Of a stretch of DNA of 64,000 bases, positions 1-12,374 are shown one piece after another. The DNA comes from Hetaerina americana. Lineage: Eukaryota > Arthropoda > Insecta > Odonata > Calopterygidae. The translations under genes were made by a program, and so were the position numbers. The stretch spans positions 29,429,990 through 29,493,989 of the forward strand of contig JAKTNV010000001.1 of NCBI GenBank assembly GCA_022747635.1, written 5' to 3'. Position 1 is the first letter of the stretch. The number at the start of each line of letters is the position of its first letter. The notes beneath the pieces are model-generated. The model did not search any database, was not told where the DNA came from, and saw only the letters and a program-made list of their open reading frames with translations.

Positions 1-2040
1 AATTTTTGTCACGGGCCCATTCATTAATATACATATAATCCTGCTTCATACACTTGATGACTAACAAATGTTCAGTTTCACGATTCACTGCTCTGCGGGT
101 CAATGAGCTTTGAAAATGCTTTGCGGCATCGATCCCTCATAACAAAAGCACATGACTGTTTGGAAGGGCACTCAAGTTTATTGAATGGCTTAGGAAATTC
201 AGTATACTCCATCATGCGCAAGAAAATAGTACATTTATTCAGACGATGGAATTTTTCCACCGGAAATTGAACAATAACCTACCAAAATAGAAAACTATTG
301 GCAGCAACAGCGATACCTATTTACGACTCCTTGGGACAGAATGTAAGTACTAAGCCTACGAAAGACGTTTACATCTTTATTGAGCCGCGGTAACTCTCGA
401 AATTCTCATTCATTTTTCAGAGAAAACGCTCCAAAATTTGCTTTTGGACGAGCTATTACTATCCCTAGAGCTATAGAACCCCACTCGGATGAATAACATA
501 TCTCCACATTCGCTAGGCGGAGAAATAGTTCTCACCCTTTTTCATCCTCGGCCTTCCCCTCTCCATTCTCTAACTTTTTTCTATCCGATGGATTCGTCTC
601 TCCAGTTTTGTTATGGATGCAAACAATCATTCATACTTTCATTCGCTTCATGATATTTAATTTCAATTCTTCAAATGAATCGTTTAGTTTTTTTCAAAAG
701 TTTTTGCCAAAATAATTTCACAAATTTAGATCAATTTCACTTTTATAGTTTTACTTGCTTACTAAACCGTAATCTGCAATCGTACTGAATCATAATTATG
801 ATTTTAATGAAGGCATAAATCGGCACAAGGCTTAAATTACTTTTCAATAAGGCTTTGGGATGGCTTTTCTACTTGTACTTTTTACATTTCATACCAATTG
901 AAAACGATTTAGAATTTGCAGGTCTTTTAGGAGCAAAGTGGGCAGTTCGAGGTTTGATGACCATATTATGATATTTAATAAAAATAGAACAAAAAAAAAT
1001 TTGCTTATGGAAAAACACAGCGCCTGAACTTGGTAATTTTATATCTACTGCAAGAAATGTAAATCTACGGAAGATGTAAAAATGGGGGAATAAATGGAAA
1101 AACGTGGTTAAAGGATAAAAGGATTAAGAGTATCAAAGTAAGAGTTGAATTATATCATTTAAAGGACCAATGGTTGTTAGTGTAGTGCCATATTTTGGGT
1201 AAAGGACATGTATGATAACACTCTGTGCATGTGAACCTTGAAAATAAGGATAAAACTCATGAAATTGGTAAATATAAATATTAATTGTGGAGTTGGTGCG
1301 TTTCATTTGATCTGTGCGATGTAAAAATTCTACCAAGTAACGGCTTAAACAGTTTCATAAGCAGAACTAGTAAAATTCGTTAATGTTCACCGTTTATTTT
1401 TCGTACCGGTATAAATGGCATTGATGGTATACTCAAGCGGAAATGAATAATAGATGTCTACTTAAACTTTTTATTTTCATTTTTCTACACATTTTTTTCA
1501 AAGGCTCACTTGAACACTACATGCTATGTACCTGTAATTCATTTTAAACAGACAGTCATTTGTCTTACATACTTGTCAATAAATCTAAAAATATTTGACA
1601 TAAATAAGTTCTCGGTGGTTTTCGGTCTTTCATTCGATTTTTGCCTTTTAAGTGCAACTTTGCGAATTAAAAAAGCATACTATAGATTGAATTGAAAAAC
1701 TCACACGGGTTTCCAAATAGAAATTCCAAAACTCCTCATTTACATCACCACCCGTTGTTTAACCAACGAATCCGCTAGTCAGAAATAGCAATGGGTGCTT
1801 TCAGACTGAAACGGCCGAATTTATATTTTCAGTGATAGCTTTTCATTTCAAAAATACATTAATACAGGAAGTAATATTTAGCCACGCTGGAAACTTCAGC
1901 TACACTGATTTAACGTTTCGATAATAAAATAATTAAAGAAGTGAGCTTCACATTGACATAATTTACGATGGTAAACCTCAATCGACAATTACACCGATAA
2001 GTCTAATTAGAGAGTTCATTACCGCCATCGACCACTCTGA
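1..2040. other. noncoding, no recognisable feature
   Basis: AT-rich DNA with stop codons frequent in all frames. The longest open frames are about 60 codons and resemble nothing I know. No tRNA-like boxes, terminal repeats or tandem arrays stand out. Confidence 0.6.
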
Positions 2041-2149
2041 ATAGGATATAACTACCTATTTATCACTCGTTAACAAAATGTTGCATTTCCATTTGAGGAA
2101 GAAAAATGAACAACGTCGTCGCAAGCGATGAGAGTAGCAAGGGTCAATG

Positions 2150-2830
2150 CAGATCCCACTGCCGGTCAATACCCCCTTCATCCACTTTTCCTGCCTCCAT
2201 AGGATTTCTCCCAACAAACCCCTCTCTTCGCCCACCATACCAAGTACTTCCTCATTTTTTTTCTTCTCTGTCCATTTTACCTTCTCCATTCTTCTCCAAA
2301 CCCACATTTCAAAAGCCTCCAGTCTACGTCTATCCTCCTGCTTCAATGACCACGTTTCCGCGCCGTACACAGCTACGCTCCAAATTAAAGTTTTTACGAG
2401 TCTTTTCTTAACATCCTTACTCAACGTCCCTGTCATCAACTCCCTCCTCCTTGTGAAAGCCTCTTTGCCTAGCGCAATTCTTCTCCTTACGTCCCTACTA
2501 CTTTGACCGTGTTGGTCCAAAACACTGCCGAGATACGTAAACTGTTCTACCTGCTCTAGTTTTTGCCCTCCTATTTTAATGTTAAGCTCGGCCTTTTTCT
2601 TTCTAGAAAATCGCATAACCTTTGTTTTATTAATATTGATTCTCATCCCATACCTGTCACACTGAATTTCCAATTCACTAAGCAATGCTTGCAGCCCATT
2701 GGCTGACTGACAAACTAAAGCTTGGTCATCAGCAAACCTAACTGATTTTACGAATTCCCCGCCCACCTTCATTCCTACCTCCAGTTCTTCCCATGCCTCT
2801 TTAATCATTTCCTCTGCATACAGGTTGAAT
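2150..2830 (-). pseudogene. LINE reverse transcriptase, C-terminal fragment
   Basis: Reading the reverse strand from about 2830 down to 2150 gives one open frame with the second half of a non-LTR retrotransposon reverse transcriptase. In order it shows YAEEMIKEAW, the catalytic box FADDQALVC (the metal-binding DD), ININKTKVM, FTYLGSVLDQHG, RRRIALGKEAF, AVYGAETWSLK and LEAFEMWVWRRMEKVKW. This order is typical of RTE-like and related LINE ORF2 tails. The frame is uninterrupted, so the copy is fairly young. It is nonetheless a fragment: the fingers/palm part before the DD box is replaced by a TA microsatellite, and the usual basic tail after the WMKG segment is missing. The resulting peptide could not be a working polymerase. 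The exact LINE clade is not settled by eye. Confidence 0.88.
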
Positions 2831-2835
2831 ATATA

Positions 2836-2903
<68 letters not shown>
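2829..2903. repeat. (TA)n microsatellite
   Basis: About 75 bp of alternating TA with one interruption near 2839-2841; the last 63 bp are uninterrupted. It abuts the LINE fragment exactly where the middle of the polymerase domain should be, and therefore forms an artificial YIYI stretch in the open frame. Confidence 0.97.
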
Positions 2904-2904
<1 letters not shown>

Positions 2905-3298
2905 CAATCACAAATTTGGGCCCGACTTTGTGGTTACCTTCGATAAGGTAAAATAAACTAATTGCTGTTATTATTTTAGGCGTAGTTTTAGCTTATTTAT
3001 ACTATGAATTTTGTAAATATTTATTCCCAATTATCTTTAAGTATGAGAGCGTTCTATTCTTGACCGGTTCAATTATAACTACGGCACACTTGTTTGTTTC
3101 AAAAGTGAAGCTTTATTTTCATAAATTTGATTTGCGTTGCTTGTCGTGGTGAACACACATGCAGTCAGTCAGTCGGGTGTGAGTAAGAACAAGTGGGTGG
3201 CAAAGAAGTGTGATCGGAAGGGAGATGGGGTAAGAGAAACCCGGCACAATCCCCCCCCCCTGAACTTCAGGCTAAATAATATCAAAGGCCAGATATTA
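2904..3298. other. noncoding, no recognisable feature
   Basis: AT-rich with a run of ten C at 3251-3260. No gene seen. The last bases lead into the target-site duplication of the next element. Confidence 0.55.
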
Positions 3299-3397
3299 AT
3301 TCTTCCTATCATAAGTTCAACAGATTCAGGCTTGAGGTCGTGGAAGTTCATCATAATGAAATAAGGACAATTTGCACTTTTCCACAGTTTATTTAAC

Positions 3398-3436
3398 GTA
3401 CGACGCGTTTCAACTCACAGAGTCATCATCAGGTAC
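3398..3436 (-). ncRNA. hammerhead ribozyme motif (left arm of copy 1)
   Basis: Exact mirror of the motif at 3448-3486, because the arms are identical inverted copies. In the element's own orientation (minus strand) this is the copy next to the single-copy tail. Core and pairing are described in that entry. Activity untested. Confidence 0.65.
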
Positions 3437-3447
3437 AAGACTGTCTT

Positions 3448-3486
3448 GTACCTGATGATGACTCTGTGAGTTGAAACGCGTCGTAC
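3448..3486 (+). ncRNA. hammerhead ribozyme motif (right arm of copy 1)
   Basis: Reads GTAC, core CTGATGA (3452-3458), one extra T, stem II GACTC-TGT-GAGTT, then GAAA and a minimal stem III (AC-GC-GT), cleavage base C at 3482, then GTAC. The flanking GTAC pairs with itself to make stem I. This is a type I hammerhead with a very short stem III, the form described in Penelope-like elements; such versions often work best as dimers. The extra T between the core and stem II also occurs in the copy at 39.7 kb, so it is a family trait rather than a sequencing error. Confidence 0.68.
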
Positions 3487-3543
3487 GTTAAATAAACTGT
3501 GGAAAAGTGCAAATTGTCCTTATTTCATTATTCTTCCTATCAT

Positions 3544-6280
3544 GATTGGAATTTATATTTTTAAAAAACATGCTGGATTTCCCTTAATACATGCAACAAT
3601 CCTCTTCGAATGGGCTCGTCTATCATAGTCATAAGCTTCTTCGTCAATACAAGACTAAATAAATAAATGTAGTCATACTCATTTCTTCATTGGAAAATGA
3701 TATTGTATGTCAGCAGCTGTGAATATCTTATCTTTAATATTTTAATCTTATGACTCATAGTTCGAGTTCAAAACAAGTCGAAGTAACAAATTCAACTCAG
3801 TGAAAGTGAAACTCTATTTTGGTAAATATTCCGTAAATTGAAAAAATCGTTTAAAAAACAAATTTTGCCAAACTCAATGCCATGTTTCGCAAGGGAGAGA
3901 GGGGGGAGCGCAAAAACTGGTTCAAATGCATCCTGGAATGTTGAATACTGAAATGAACTTTCTTTATGCTAGAAAAAATATTCGTGTCATTGGATTACAA
4001 CGTGAGTCATCCGATTTATTGATTCTTACTTTTAGAATTAGTAAAATCACGTAACTGTTGCGAAACATCCGGTACATAGATCACAGATTGAATTCAATCG
4101 ACAATCTTCATTGAATCCTTTTAGTGCGAGTGCAGATTATGATCATTATCCTTCAAATTATTTTTCCCATCTTAATGATCCAATGTTACGTGAATTATAT
4201 CCAGTCGTCTTTGATGAAGTGATGCACCAGTAATACACTAATATTTTTCATTTACGAAGAAAAAAGCTCATTCATATTTGCTAATGAGGCGGTCACCTTC
4301 CGAAATATAATATTCAAACATTGATTTACGACAAAATGCAATTTGAGAAAAATATATGGAGCAATTTGCAACTGTAATTATTTTTTAATTTATCGAATTT
4401 CATAAGATTCCTATGTACTCGTGTATATTCTTCTCGTTCAATGTCGGGTTTCCGCCTCCTTACATTGTTCCGATCTCTTCTCACTTCCCTCCAACAAACC
4501 TCATCGGCAGATCCCTCATGGACCACTGTAGCTCCCACGATCCATCGGTAATAGTCTTCTCTATTCAGCTGACGCGAGGGTTAATGCCTAACCCTAACCA
4601 AGCCTAACGGTCAATGGCTGGTGGCCTACGCACTCAATACTCCGCCATAAACTAAATTCGTCCAAAACACCCCGCGCCACAACATCTGTCGGCCGCAATT
4701 TACGAAGTTTCCGGCAATAATTGGATCCCGGAGAGGAGGTGTAGGATGAGGGAGACGGAGGAAGGGGAAGGACAGAGTTACGGCGTTTTGCATCCACTGC
4801 GAGGATAGGAGGGCGGGAGAGAGTTGTATTATGGAGGTCATAATTGATACGGGGAAAGAGGGAGGAGGATGATATAGATATACGCAAGGCCAGTCAACGA
4901 CACGCACGCTAATTTACCCTCTCGTCTGGAACGGAGTATTCAATTTTCGGTGCAACACCTGCCTGCCTGCAACCTGCAACAAATGGACGGGTCTCGCGTG
5001 TGGAGATGGCGGTTAGTATCGCCCCCACCTACTGTAGCCGCAGATATTCCCTTCCCCCCCTACTTTCGTCTTCTTCTCCCGCTTCTCTTTGCCCCTTAAG
5101 TTTTGAGGAGTGATGTATGGGACACTAACCAGACGGTGAAATGGCAAGTTGAAAATAAGGGGCTCATTTCAATGGGATAAAGATTGCGAGAAGTGCAAGG
5201 AGAGACCAGTTCGCGCAATCGTTCAGGGAGAAGCAATCGAGAATATGCCGCTCGGCAGTCCAACCGTTTTGGCACCATCTGTGAATTTATATTGCATAGG
5301 TTCTATTCGAGAAACAAAAAAGAAAAATATGTATCATAATGCTCGCCGTATTTTTACATTAATCTGCACTACTTTTCGTCAGACTCAATGCTGGGAACTA
5401 GATATTTACAAGTGCTACTGGTTTCGTGGATTTGAAACTTTCACTCAAGTCTCACTTATAATAGATCTAAAACGCTGCTAGCGTCATATTTTTTAAATTG
5501 AATTTTCCGTTATACTCCTGGTTTATACGCTTCATATAATCTTCGAAGATTATCGGTAAATAAATAAATAAATAATCGGTAAATAAAGAAATATACAGAA
5601 GAAGAGGAAATCCAATTAGCGTATCCTGAGATGTAATAGTCGTTATAAGGCCCTAATTATAATCAAGAAGTATTTGAGGAATACATCAAGAACCAATTAC
5701 TTCAAGAATGTGACGGGAGAAGTCACCTGCTTCGGGGTGATTCCAATGACTTCAGAAAAGTTACGAGTATATTCAATATCGAAAAATATACTGCTCCAAC
5801 TATGAATTAGCAGAATTGCAAAAATTTACGGTGCTGAAGTTAGTTGTCATATATCATTAATGGCCATCTCATAATAACTAAATAGCAAATTTAAGAAGAG
5901 GAAACGCTGATAAGAGAGGCTGAACGCGTTTTAATATGACTCTTTAGTGGCCATACATGATTATCCAGATAGAATTGCACGTTTAAATAATGATATAGAG
6001 GATTATATTGATTTGGGTATTATAAATAAATAAAAAAAAACAATATATATATATATATTGATATACATAAATTACAACTACCTTCAGAATTGCAATAAAT
6101 GATGCCAGGAGCAAAAGCTATTATTATTATTATTCATATTCCGCAGCCATTACTAAGTAAGTATTTCTCAAGGGACATGATGGTACGAAGGGGAGGAATT
6201 TTGCGCTATTTGGAAACATAGTGCAAACTGCGCACGTTGATTAACAACTCCCCGAGATTATTTTAATCAGGCGAAACACC
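3544..6280. other. noncoding, no recognisable gene
   Basis: AT-rich DNA with a modest GC-richer patch at about 4610-5090. A few open frames of 60-110 codons have no recognisable domain. Short low-complexity runs occur at 5560-5590 (AAATA repeats), 6042-6060 (TA) and 6118-6134 (TAT). No transposon ends recognised. Confidence 0.5.
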
Positions 6281-6289
6281 TAGTTGCAG

Positions 6290-6910
6290 ACGGGCTGATG
6301 TGATGCGCACTGGCTGGCTCCCCCGTCAAATTAAAGCATAATATGCAGGCGAACTTTTTGAGTCGCAAAAGGCGTCTCCGCTGCCCTGACCAATGGCCGG
6401 CGATGCTTTGGTAGCAATGGGGTGGGTGCAGACAGGGCGGAGAGACGGGGTGGGCGAGGGCAGAGAGAGGAGGGAAGCGGGGAAAGGGTAGCGGGCAGAG
6501 GGTGGGAGGGGGTGGGGACGGGGAGCAGTCTCGCCGGGGCAGAGCCATGCTGTCTGCTGCCTCCGCGCTCATGTCGGCGAAAATGAGAGGCGGTGTGGGG
6601 AGGTGGAGTGGGAGGAGGGGACGAGGTGCCGAACGGGGGAGTGGAGGGGGTTGTGGGGAGTAAAGGGGATAAAGGAGGAGAGAGTGAGGGGGAAGAATCG
6701 GAGAGGCGGACGGAAAGGAAGTGTTTGCTGGGGGGAAGAGAGGGGGGGGGGCAGAGTTGGAGAGGATCGAACCATGTGGGAAAGAGAAGTGGAAATGGGA
6801 GGAAGGACAACTCCCGAATTGATCCGCGCTCTCTCTCTCTCTCTCGCGAGCCGGCGGGATGCAAAACTCTACCGAGCCGCCAGAAAGATGGAAGGAGAAA
6901 GAAAAATACA
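6290..6910. other. GC-rich, purine-biased block
   Basis: Abrupt change from AT-rich background to G/A-rich plus strand (GGGGAGG-type runs), with many CpGs and a (CT)n run at 6828-6846. Several overlapping frames of over 130 codons are open on both strands, but the peptides are only Pro/Ser/Leu or Gly/Arg/Glu strings, as expected from skewed composition, so I do not call a gene. It could be a promoter-proximal or regulatory CpG-rich segment; nothing in the sequence decides this. Confidence 0.5.
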
Positions 6911-9160
6911 GGAGCAGTCGAACGTTCACGTGTTAAGAGTGCACCCGTATATTTTCTTCGCGTGCGAATATCTGAAAGATTCATCCAGCAAGAATAAAAA
7001 GGGAAGAGCGACGCGTAAAAAAACGATGGAGAAGCATGTTCAAATCATACGAGGGATCAACCAGTGATATACCGCGTAAGAAAAACTATCATGCAGGTTC
7101 CAACAATTACTTCAGCTATTGCGTTTCATTTGCCAATCAATGCTGACAGGATTTCATGAGTTTATATTGCCATACCTATTGAGAAATGAATTTGAGATTG
7201 CGATGGATTAAGCCTTGCAAATACCTTAAGAATATCCAACACCGAGATGGTTGTATTTTTCTAACTTCCAAAGGAGTGATGACAGGAAATGCCTTTATTT
7301 GAGGTACTTCCGGTTTTCGTCCTGAAAGCGTTTAATAACAGAAGCCGTCAAGGATAGTTTTCAAGGGAATCATACTCCAAGAATGCGTGAGCATGAAATA
7401 CGTACGCATATAAGTATGAATATAAGTACCCATTACTCCACTGTAACATCTAACGCAACTATACTGCGATCGGCCGATAAGGCCCACGTGCCACGAATTA
7501 ATAATCGCGTCGAGGACGATTGAATATAAATAAAATATTTTGGCCGACAACGAGGGGGACTGAAAGGGTGGGAAGGGGAATTGATTGAAAATTGAACGAG
7601 GAAAAGGAAGAGTAGGGGGTGAAAGATCGAATGAGGCAAGGGGAGGGGATGTGCGTGCGGATGGAAATCTGCGAGACGAGAGAGACGACGAGAAGAATAG
7701 GGGAACAATGGAACATCAGAGAGCGGGGAAGAACGAGTGACAGAGCGTGAAGAGAGATGAGAAGGGAGACCGAGGATCCAAAAGTGATTGATGGATGAAG
7801 AAAAAAGAGACGGAGAATAAGCGGTGAAGGACGGAATGTGCAGATCAGAGAGTACGTGCTAAGAAACCGTGAGTTTTTAAATCAATCACCTCGGAGGCGG
7901 TAAAGCTATAGAGTTCTGCCCTTATATCAAGTGAAAGACTTTGTCTCAAAGAAAACTATCACGAGTATGGAATCCTACGGAACTGAACGATAAAGCTATT
8001 GTGCACATGAGAAATAAAGTCTCATATATTAATAAAAATTTCACAGTCTAACCTTCAAAATGTCTTTTAATAACGGAAGTAAGAACGCCGTCGCTTAGGA
8101 TATATTCTTTGAAAAAAATGAGAAAAATCGTTCTCATTTCTGTAATGAGACGAAGAATTAGTATTTGAGATATTACCTATAGGAATACAGGTTGAGAACT
8201 TATCTTTTGAAGCCTGATTAAGGATAAAAGGGATGGAGAATAGAGGTCCTTCGGCTACTCACGTTTATCCGGTTGTGATACGATGGCAAAAAACTCGCAG
8301 AAAAAGAGAACAATTTAGCACCAATTTTTTTTCTGACTAATAGAATCCGTTGCGATACTCTTATTTTTGCTCTCTTCGCGCTATTCGAGAGAATACTCTG
8401 CCTTGAAATATCACGATAGAAAACAAGGTGAAATTTGTTTGTATGGCAGTGAAATTATGACTGGCTGGACTTAAATTTTGCACAACTTTGTATCTTTAAT
8501 ACTGAACTACATGGATTTCAAAGAGGTTTGAGTTTGGCATACTCCTCGAAATTAGTATACCGGTAGAGAGAGAGGAGGAGAGGGAGGAGTCATTAAGATG
8601 TTAGATAAGAGGAAAGAATGAGGAAATGGCAGAATGGGTGGTGCTCGAAGATGGCTGAGAAGTCCTGCCGGCATGGGGCCACGGACCCATATACCTGTAT
8701 GTATTATGGTTCGCGAGAGGCACACTGTAGATGGATATTAGACCTGTTACGCGTACCGCGAACCTAGTGAAAGAGACGTAGTGCGGAGACGGTGCCTTCG
8801 AGTGAAACAAATATTTGGGAGGGATTCGGAAGACGTAGAGGCGGAGATCCAGTGGACGACGAGCAAACGGCTGATCCAATTCTACGTCCCTCCGTGCTAA
8901 GAGACTCCTGGGAGCGGTAAGGAGTAACAATGGAGAGCGCGAATGGTTGCGCAGGCAACGGCAACGGCAGGAGGCAAGTGGCACATGGCAACACGAAATC
9001 TTTTTCGGGAAAATATGAGGTAGACGATAGGAGTGCCGATATTTTCCCTCATACCATGTGCCGCCATCAAAACGATAATGGGCTGCGTTCCAAAGTAAAA
9101 ATCTGACAAATCTTGAGAATGGATTAAAATAATTAAACCAATTGAATGAAACTATTTCTC
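6911..9160. other. noncoding, no recognisable gene
   Basis: Mixed composition with mild purine bias at 7560-7860 and 8560-9000. No coding signature, tRNA boxes or terminal repeats seen. Confidence 0.5.
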
Positions 9161-9167
9161 ATGATGT

Positions 9168-9253
9168 TAACTACTCGTTAAAGTTAAATGATAAAAGTGA
9201 AAGTGTTAGATAACTACTCGTTAAAGTTAAATGATAACAGTGAAAGTGTTAGA
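9168..9253. repeat. 43-bp tandem duplication
   Basis: Two adjacent 43-bp units (9168-9210 and 9211-9253), each starting TAACTACTCGTTAAAG, differing at one position. A few more bases resembling the unit start follow. Recent local duplication. Confidence 0.95.
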
Positions 9254-9261
9254 TAAATACT

Positions 9262-10775
9262 AGATAATAAAATCGTAGAAAATTTAACATCAGGAAAGTT
9301 TTTTTCGAGTGTGATAAGTGATAATTTGAACATGCTCTCAAATAGAGCGGGGTCTTTTTGTCCTCTTAATTCTAGCGAGAACGCGTTTAATAGTTTGAAT
9401 CTGCTCGCAATGCATTAGAGGAGTCACAAATCGCGTATTTTCATCATAACTAGTTGATCTTTACAATTTTCGTGCACCCCGAATCCTATCTCAGGTATCG
9501 TATGCAGACCGCTTCGATTCAATTTCGCCAGAGACAATGATATAGAGGAAATATGCATCAAAGAAACCGCGTGATTAAGCCTAAATTATTAAGTGTCTAA
9601 ATGAAATAAAACATAATTTAGTGACCTAACAAGGGCTACTTTACTAACGATCAACATATCCCTTCATTCTTCCGATCCTTTTCTAAATGAAATCCGGTTG
9701 ACAAAATAATATTAACGAACAATTGGAGGGATTCTCGTCATTATTCCTCCCATAAGGTAACTTTAAACAGCCGAGAAGGATATAGGAAGAAGAAAAGAGG
9801 ACTGACCTTGATGGCGCTACGAAATGCTTGGTACAGTGAGGATTGAAGACCCAAAGACTACCGAATGAGAGAAGGAGTAGGAGGGAAAGTCTAATAAACA
9901 CACAAAATATATCTAGAAGGGCGTATAACCAAAGGAGTGAGATTATTATTCATAAGAAAACCAATAGTAACCAATTAAAAACATGTTTTTGTTTATATGA
10001 ACGATAGAAAGTTCACAAACATCTCTAAGGTCCATGAATCAAAGATTCTCCGAAACTCAAAAATAAACAACACATGATTATTAGAGAATAAGACCACGCC
10101 CGAAGGAGGGGGAACAAAAAAAATAAATATCATTATTTTGTATAGAGATCGATAATCTCTAGTAAATCCAGGTCTGTTGCGCAATACACTCAGAACTGTA
10201 AGGAGAGTGTTGAGATTCCCGAGTCGTTTTCGATTCCTGGCAGACATATCACAACTACTCGGTGACTGTTTGACAGACCGTACTCTCCTATTTCACTCCT
10301 TAACGTGTTGGCTTCTGTGGCAGAATGATCCTACCAAAGCCAAACCAAGATCCAACGTGTCCATGCCCACACTACGCGACAGCAGTGAATGTTCAACAGA
10401 ATTTATGCACCACCGATGGCATTCCAGCGGTTGACAGTGAAACTCATGATTTAGATGAAAATTATACGTATTTATATCGTAAGAGACTGTGACCTAACTC
10501 ACAGTCGAAACATAATATGTATGACGACACCCGCCTATAAGCGGCAACAGCGGCACTTAACAACACAGAAATAAGAAAATGAAACCATAAGGTACAAACA
10601 AGAGCAATCTGAGATCAGTTAATTGAACGATGCGAATGCTTTGGGGCTCTTTGGATGGGAAACAAAGACAACCGACTGTACTGAAAGTTCGTATCCACGG
10701 TGATTAGCTCGATAGAGACTGAAAGAGATTTGGAGGGCCTCTAAGAGAAACAAGGTGAGCAGTATCGACGGGCAA
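9262..10775. other. noncoding, no recognisable gene
   Basis: AT-rich. The only structure noted is a perfect 8-bp hairpin at 10485-10506 (GACTGTGA / TCACAGTC) followed directly by GAAAC; see findings. Confidence 0.5.
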
Positions 10776-10779
10776 CGCA

Positions 10780-11400
10780 CGTGGGGTATCGAAGAAAAAT
10801 AGACGCTAAGGAATGAAAGGACCCGTAGGAGGATGAGAAGAAGAGGTAAAGAGATTGAAATCCGAAGTAAAATCGAGATAAAAATGAGGCGAAGGAGGAG
10901 GATCGGGTGGTGACGGGGGAGGGAATAGCCGTGGTTGGAATGAGAGGGGGAGAAGACGGGGTCGTGGTGGGGCGGAGGAGGAGGGCATGAGACTTCAGAT
11001 GGGTGGAGGGCTCGTGGGAGGGAGAGAGGAGGCGATGCAGCCGGAGACTTCGGGGGAGAAGAGAGGAGGGCGAGAATGGTAGGGCGGTCGGACTGAATTT
11101 GAAAAGGGATGGTCGTGAGAGGGGTTGAAGGGGGTTGGGTGAAGGGAGGGAAATTAAAGGAGCTGGTCTCGATACTGAGAGTGTTGGTTTTCAGGGGAAG
11201 CAAAGGATGAGGACGGGGCGAGGGAATGGGAATGGAGAGGAATGGACATGAGGACGAGGAGAACGCGAGATGGAAAGATTGTGGCGATAAAGCGAGGAGG
11301 GAGGGAATGGGAGGAAAAGGCTAAGAATGGAGGAAGAGAAAGATACGGAACAGAAGTGGGACTCTAAAACCGAGGAGAAGGAATTGCGGATGCGGAGTGA
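10780..11400. other. purine-rich block on plus strand
   Basis: Dense GGAGGA/GGGAG-type sequence over about 600 bp. A 194-codon frame is open on the minus strand, but its product is low-complexity Pro/Ser/Leu. Composition-driven; no gene called. Confidence 0.5.
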
Positions 11401-12230
11401 TATTGGGAGCTAGATGCAGTTCAGAAAACAATTTCAGGAAGAAAGATCTTTTTCATTGCAAAACAAAGTAAGACATTCGATATCTTCCATCAGTCGCACG
11501 TTTTTCACTAATGTGTAAACCTAAATCAACGGAACGTCTTACGAACTGTTACATACACACACACACACAAGTATACGTAGTTTAAATATTAGCTTTAAAT
11601 TATATACTAACGTAATAAGTGATAACTGATTTTTTTTGGAAATATTCCTAAAAGAGGCAGTTGACGAAAATACTTATCAAATATACGGGTGTTGATCAAC
11701 CATGTTGTAGCCATACAACTTGGTGCATACTAAAAAATAAAACAAATAATTTTTTCAGATGTTTGCTGAAGTTGACTTTTTTTGCACGAATAATAGAGAA
11801 ATAGGCCAATAATACGTGCAAAGAGCAATGATATTTCAGCTATGTATTCGATCCGATGTTTTGGACGTTCAATTCTGTCGTTTTCCAAGGAAAAATCTGG
11901 TTCTTCGATAAAAATTAAATGTTTTATTTAATATTTTATTTCCTTTTAAGTGAGCGAGAGGAGTATCACACCATCGTTTGTGCTTTTACGGAAATTCATA
12001 TCAGCCTGAGTGCTTCACACCCTTTCAGTCCACAAAATATTGGACAAATTCTACCCTTCATCGGACGGTCAAAATATTATCGTATCAAGTATTTGGTGTT
12101 TTTAACAGGATATTTATACCTGCAAAGATTGGACTACGCAAAATGAGGATACTTTTTCCTTTACTGACACGAGTAATAGGTTCATTGAAACTAGAAAGAA
12201 TGTTAATAATGGTGTCAAATTGGATCGAGC
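11401..12230. other. noncoding, no recognisable gene
   Basis: AT-rich with a short (CA)n at about 11555-11569. Nothing recognised. Confidence 0.5.
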
Positions 12231-12234
12231 GAAA

Positions 12235-12374
12235 GATATATGTGTGTATATAAATATATATGTATACATATATAAACCATTAAAAATTACTTTTTTTACA
12301 TACATACATTTATATATACACATATATGTGTATATTTATATTTATATATTTATATATATATATATATTTTTTTT
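12235..12374. repeat. degenerate TA/TG microsatellite
   Basis: About 140 bp dominated by TATA, TGTG and TACA dinucleotide runs, ending in a T run. Simple-sequence DNA with interruptions, hence older than the one at 2.8 kb. Confidence 0.85.

Larger units (their letters stand above)
3299..3543 (-). mobile_element. foldback PLE-like element with hammerhead motifs, copy 1
   Basis: A 14-bp direct repeat, ATTCTTCCTATCAT (3299-3312 and 3530-3543), flanks a 217-bp insert. Most of the insert is a perfect palindrome: arms at 3353-3441 and 3443-3531 (89 bp each) around one central base, the outermost arm bases running into the right direct repeat. The remaining part (3313-3352) is a single-copy tail; on the reverse strand it reads ATGAACTTCCAC...GTTGAACT, the same tail as the element at 39.5 kb, so this copy is oriented on the minus strand. 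Each arm holds a hammerhead core followed by AATAAA (3491-3496 on the plus strand). Inverted terminal units, a short one-sided tail and hammerhead ribozymes are known for Penelope-like retroelements; no reverse transcriptase is present, so PLE membership is inferred. Alternatives are another retrozyme-like family or an assembly hairpin artefact, the latter made unlikely by the target duplication. Confidence 0.8.

Noticed and set aside
4585..4607. TAACCCTAACC-like sequence suggesting telomeric repeat
   Set aside because: Two imperfect units only and not an arthropod-type TTAGG array.
6267..6984. Two overlapping frames of about 220 codons on the minus strand
   Set aside because: Pro/Ser/Leu-rich strings produced by purine-rich DNA on the plus strand; no domain and no codon preference.
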